From Lysobacter sp036697405 (GTDB lineage Bacteria > Pseudomonadota > Gammaproteobacteria > Xanthomonadales > Xanthomonadaceae), in assembly GCF_036697405.1 (NCBI RefSeq), contig NZ_JBAHWA010000002.1:421478-485477 (forward strand): a stretch of 64,000 nucleotides of DNA. The letters run 5' to 3'. Within the stretch, counting starts at the first letter, position 1. Every line of letters begins with the position of its first letter. Under the pieces are notes generated by a model. That model was given only the letters and a program-made list of their open reading frames with translations, did no database searches and was not told where the DNA came from. The translations under genes were made by a program, and so were the position numbers. Of the stretch, positions 63,676 to 64,000 are shown in pieces.

Positions 63676-63932
63676 GCGCTTGCGCTGGGGCGGGAGCGAT
63701 GCGAACAGCGATGTCGGAGCTCGAACGCAGCGCTTGCTTCGATGCGTTGGAGGCCTTCTCCGCTAGCGGTGTGCGCCGCTTTCTCCTGCCTTGGGCCCCC
63801 TCCTTTGGAAAAGGGTGAAGCCGTGCGTTTACGAACCGTAGATTCGTGCGCGGCTGAACGCCAGCAGGCTATGCCTGCGGGCCGGGCGGGTTGGGGAGGA
63901 TTTGTTGTTGCTGTTGCTTTGCTTGGTTGGCA

Positions 63933-64000
63933 CGAAGGTCAACGGCTTCCGCCCGCTGCGCGTGCGGGTCACTTTCTCTTGCTGGCCCAAGAGAAAGTAA
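63933..64000. repeat. 68-base dispersed repeat, copy 2 (cut by window end)
   Basis: It matches 60445-60512 at 67 of 68 positions, including the ACTTTCTCTTG / CAAGAGAAAGT hairpin, and runs to the last base of the window. The element probably continues beyond. Confidence 0.85.

Overview
The window is high-GC chromosomal DNA of a gammaproteobacterium, most likely a Lysobacter-type member of the Xanthomonadaceae. The basis is the secA / Nudix-ThiE / coaE-pilD-pilC-pilB order, pilSR next to sucCD, dispersed intergenic repeats of the kinds common in this family, and a large glycan-utilisation locus with TonB-dependent receptors. No rRNA, tRNA, CRISPR array, insertion sequence or phage gene was recognised. 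This identification is inference from gene content; no database was searched.

Layout. 1-1600: the end of secA and a Nudix-ThiE fusion gene. 1826-21195: a type IV pilus region. On the minus strand lie pilB-pilC-pilD-coaE, preceded by three major-pilin genes interleaved with three paralogous multi-membrane-span GT-C-like proteins carrying TPR-like tails. On the plus strand lies a four-gene unit (small EmrE-like membrane protein, two family 2 glycosyltransferases, a methyltransferase). The sigma-54 activator pair pilR/pilS follows. Each pilin gene has a -24/-12 (GG-N10-GC) promoter element, fitting PilSR control. Together these genes read as a pilin assembly and pilin glycosylation island: a polyprenyl-linked sugar made in the cytoplasm, moved across the membrane by the small transporter, and placed on pilin by a GT-C enzyme.

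21395-34860: housekeeping genes (sucCD, nadE, ridA, recG), a DUF559 gene beside inverted REP-like repeats, and an AraC regulator divergent from a set made of a beta-helix lipoprotein, a diheme cytochrome lipoprotein and a TonB-dependent receptor.

35121-56452: a carbohydrate locus. It encodes glucokinase, a Tat-exported glycosylasparaginase, CutC, a large TonB-dependent receptor, GH20 hexosaminidase, GH92 alpha-mannosidase, a LacI regulator, an FHS sugar permease, a PfkB fructokinase, a mannose isomerase, GH2 beta-mannosidase, GH47 alpha-mannosidase and GH99 endo-alpha-mannosidase, many of them with overlapping stop/start codons. The set covers nearly every linkage of a high-mannose N-glycan, and mannose would enter metabolism as fructose and then fructose-6-phosphate. 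Fungal mannoprotein or host N-glycan is the likely substrate.

56642-64000: a DUF4166 protein, a nucleoside hydrolase, rpmE2, gltA, a repeat-rich 740-base gap, mnmE, a lipoprotein with a TonB C-terminal domain, and a second, truncated copy of a 68-base dispersed repeat at the window end.
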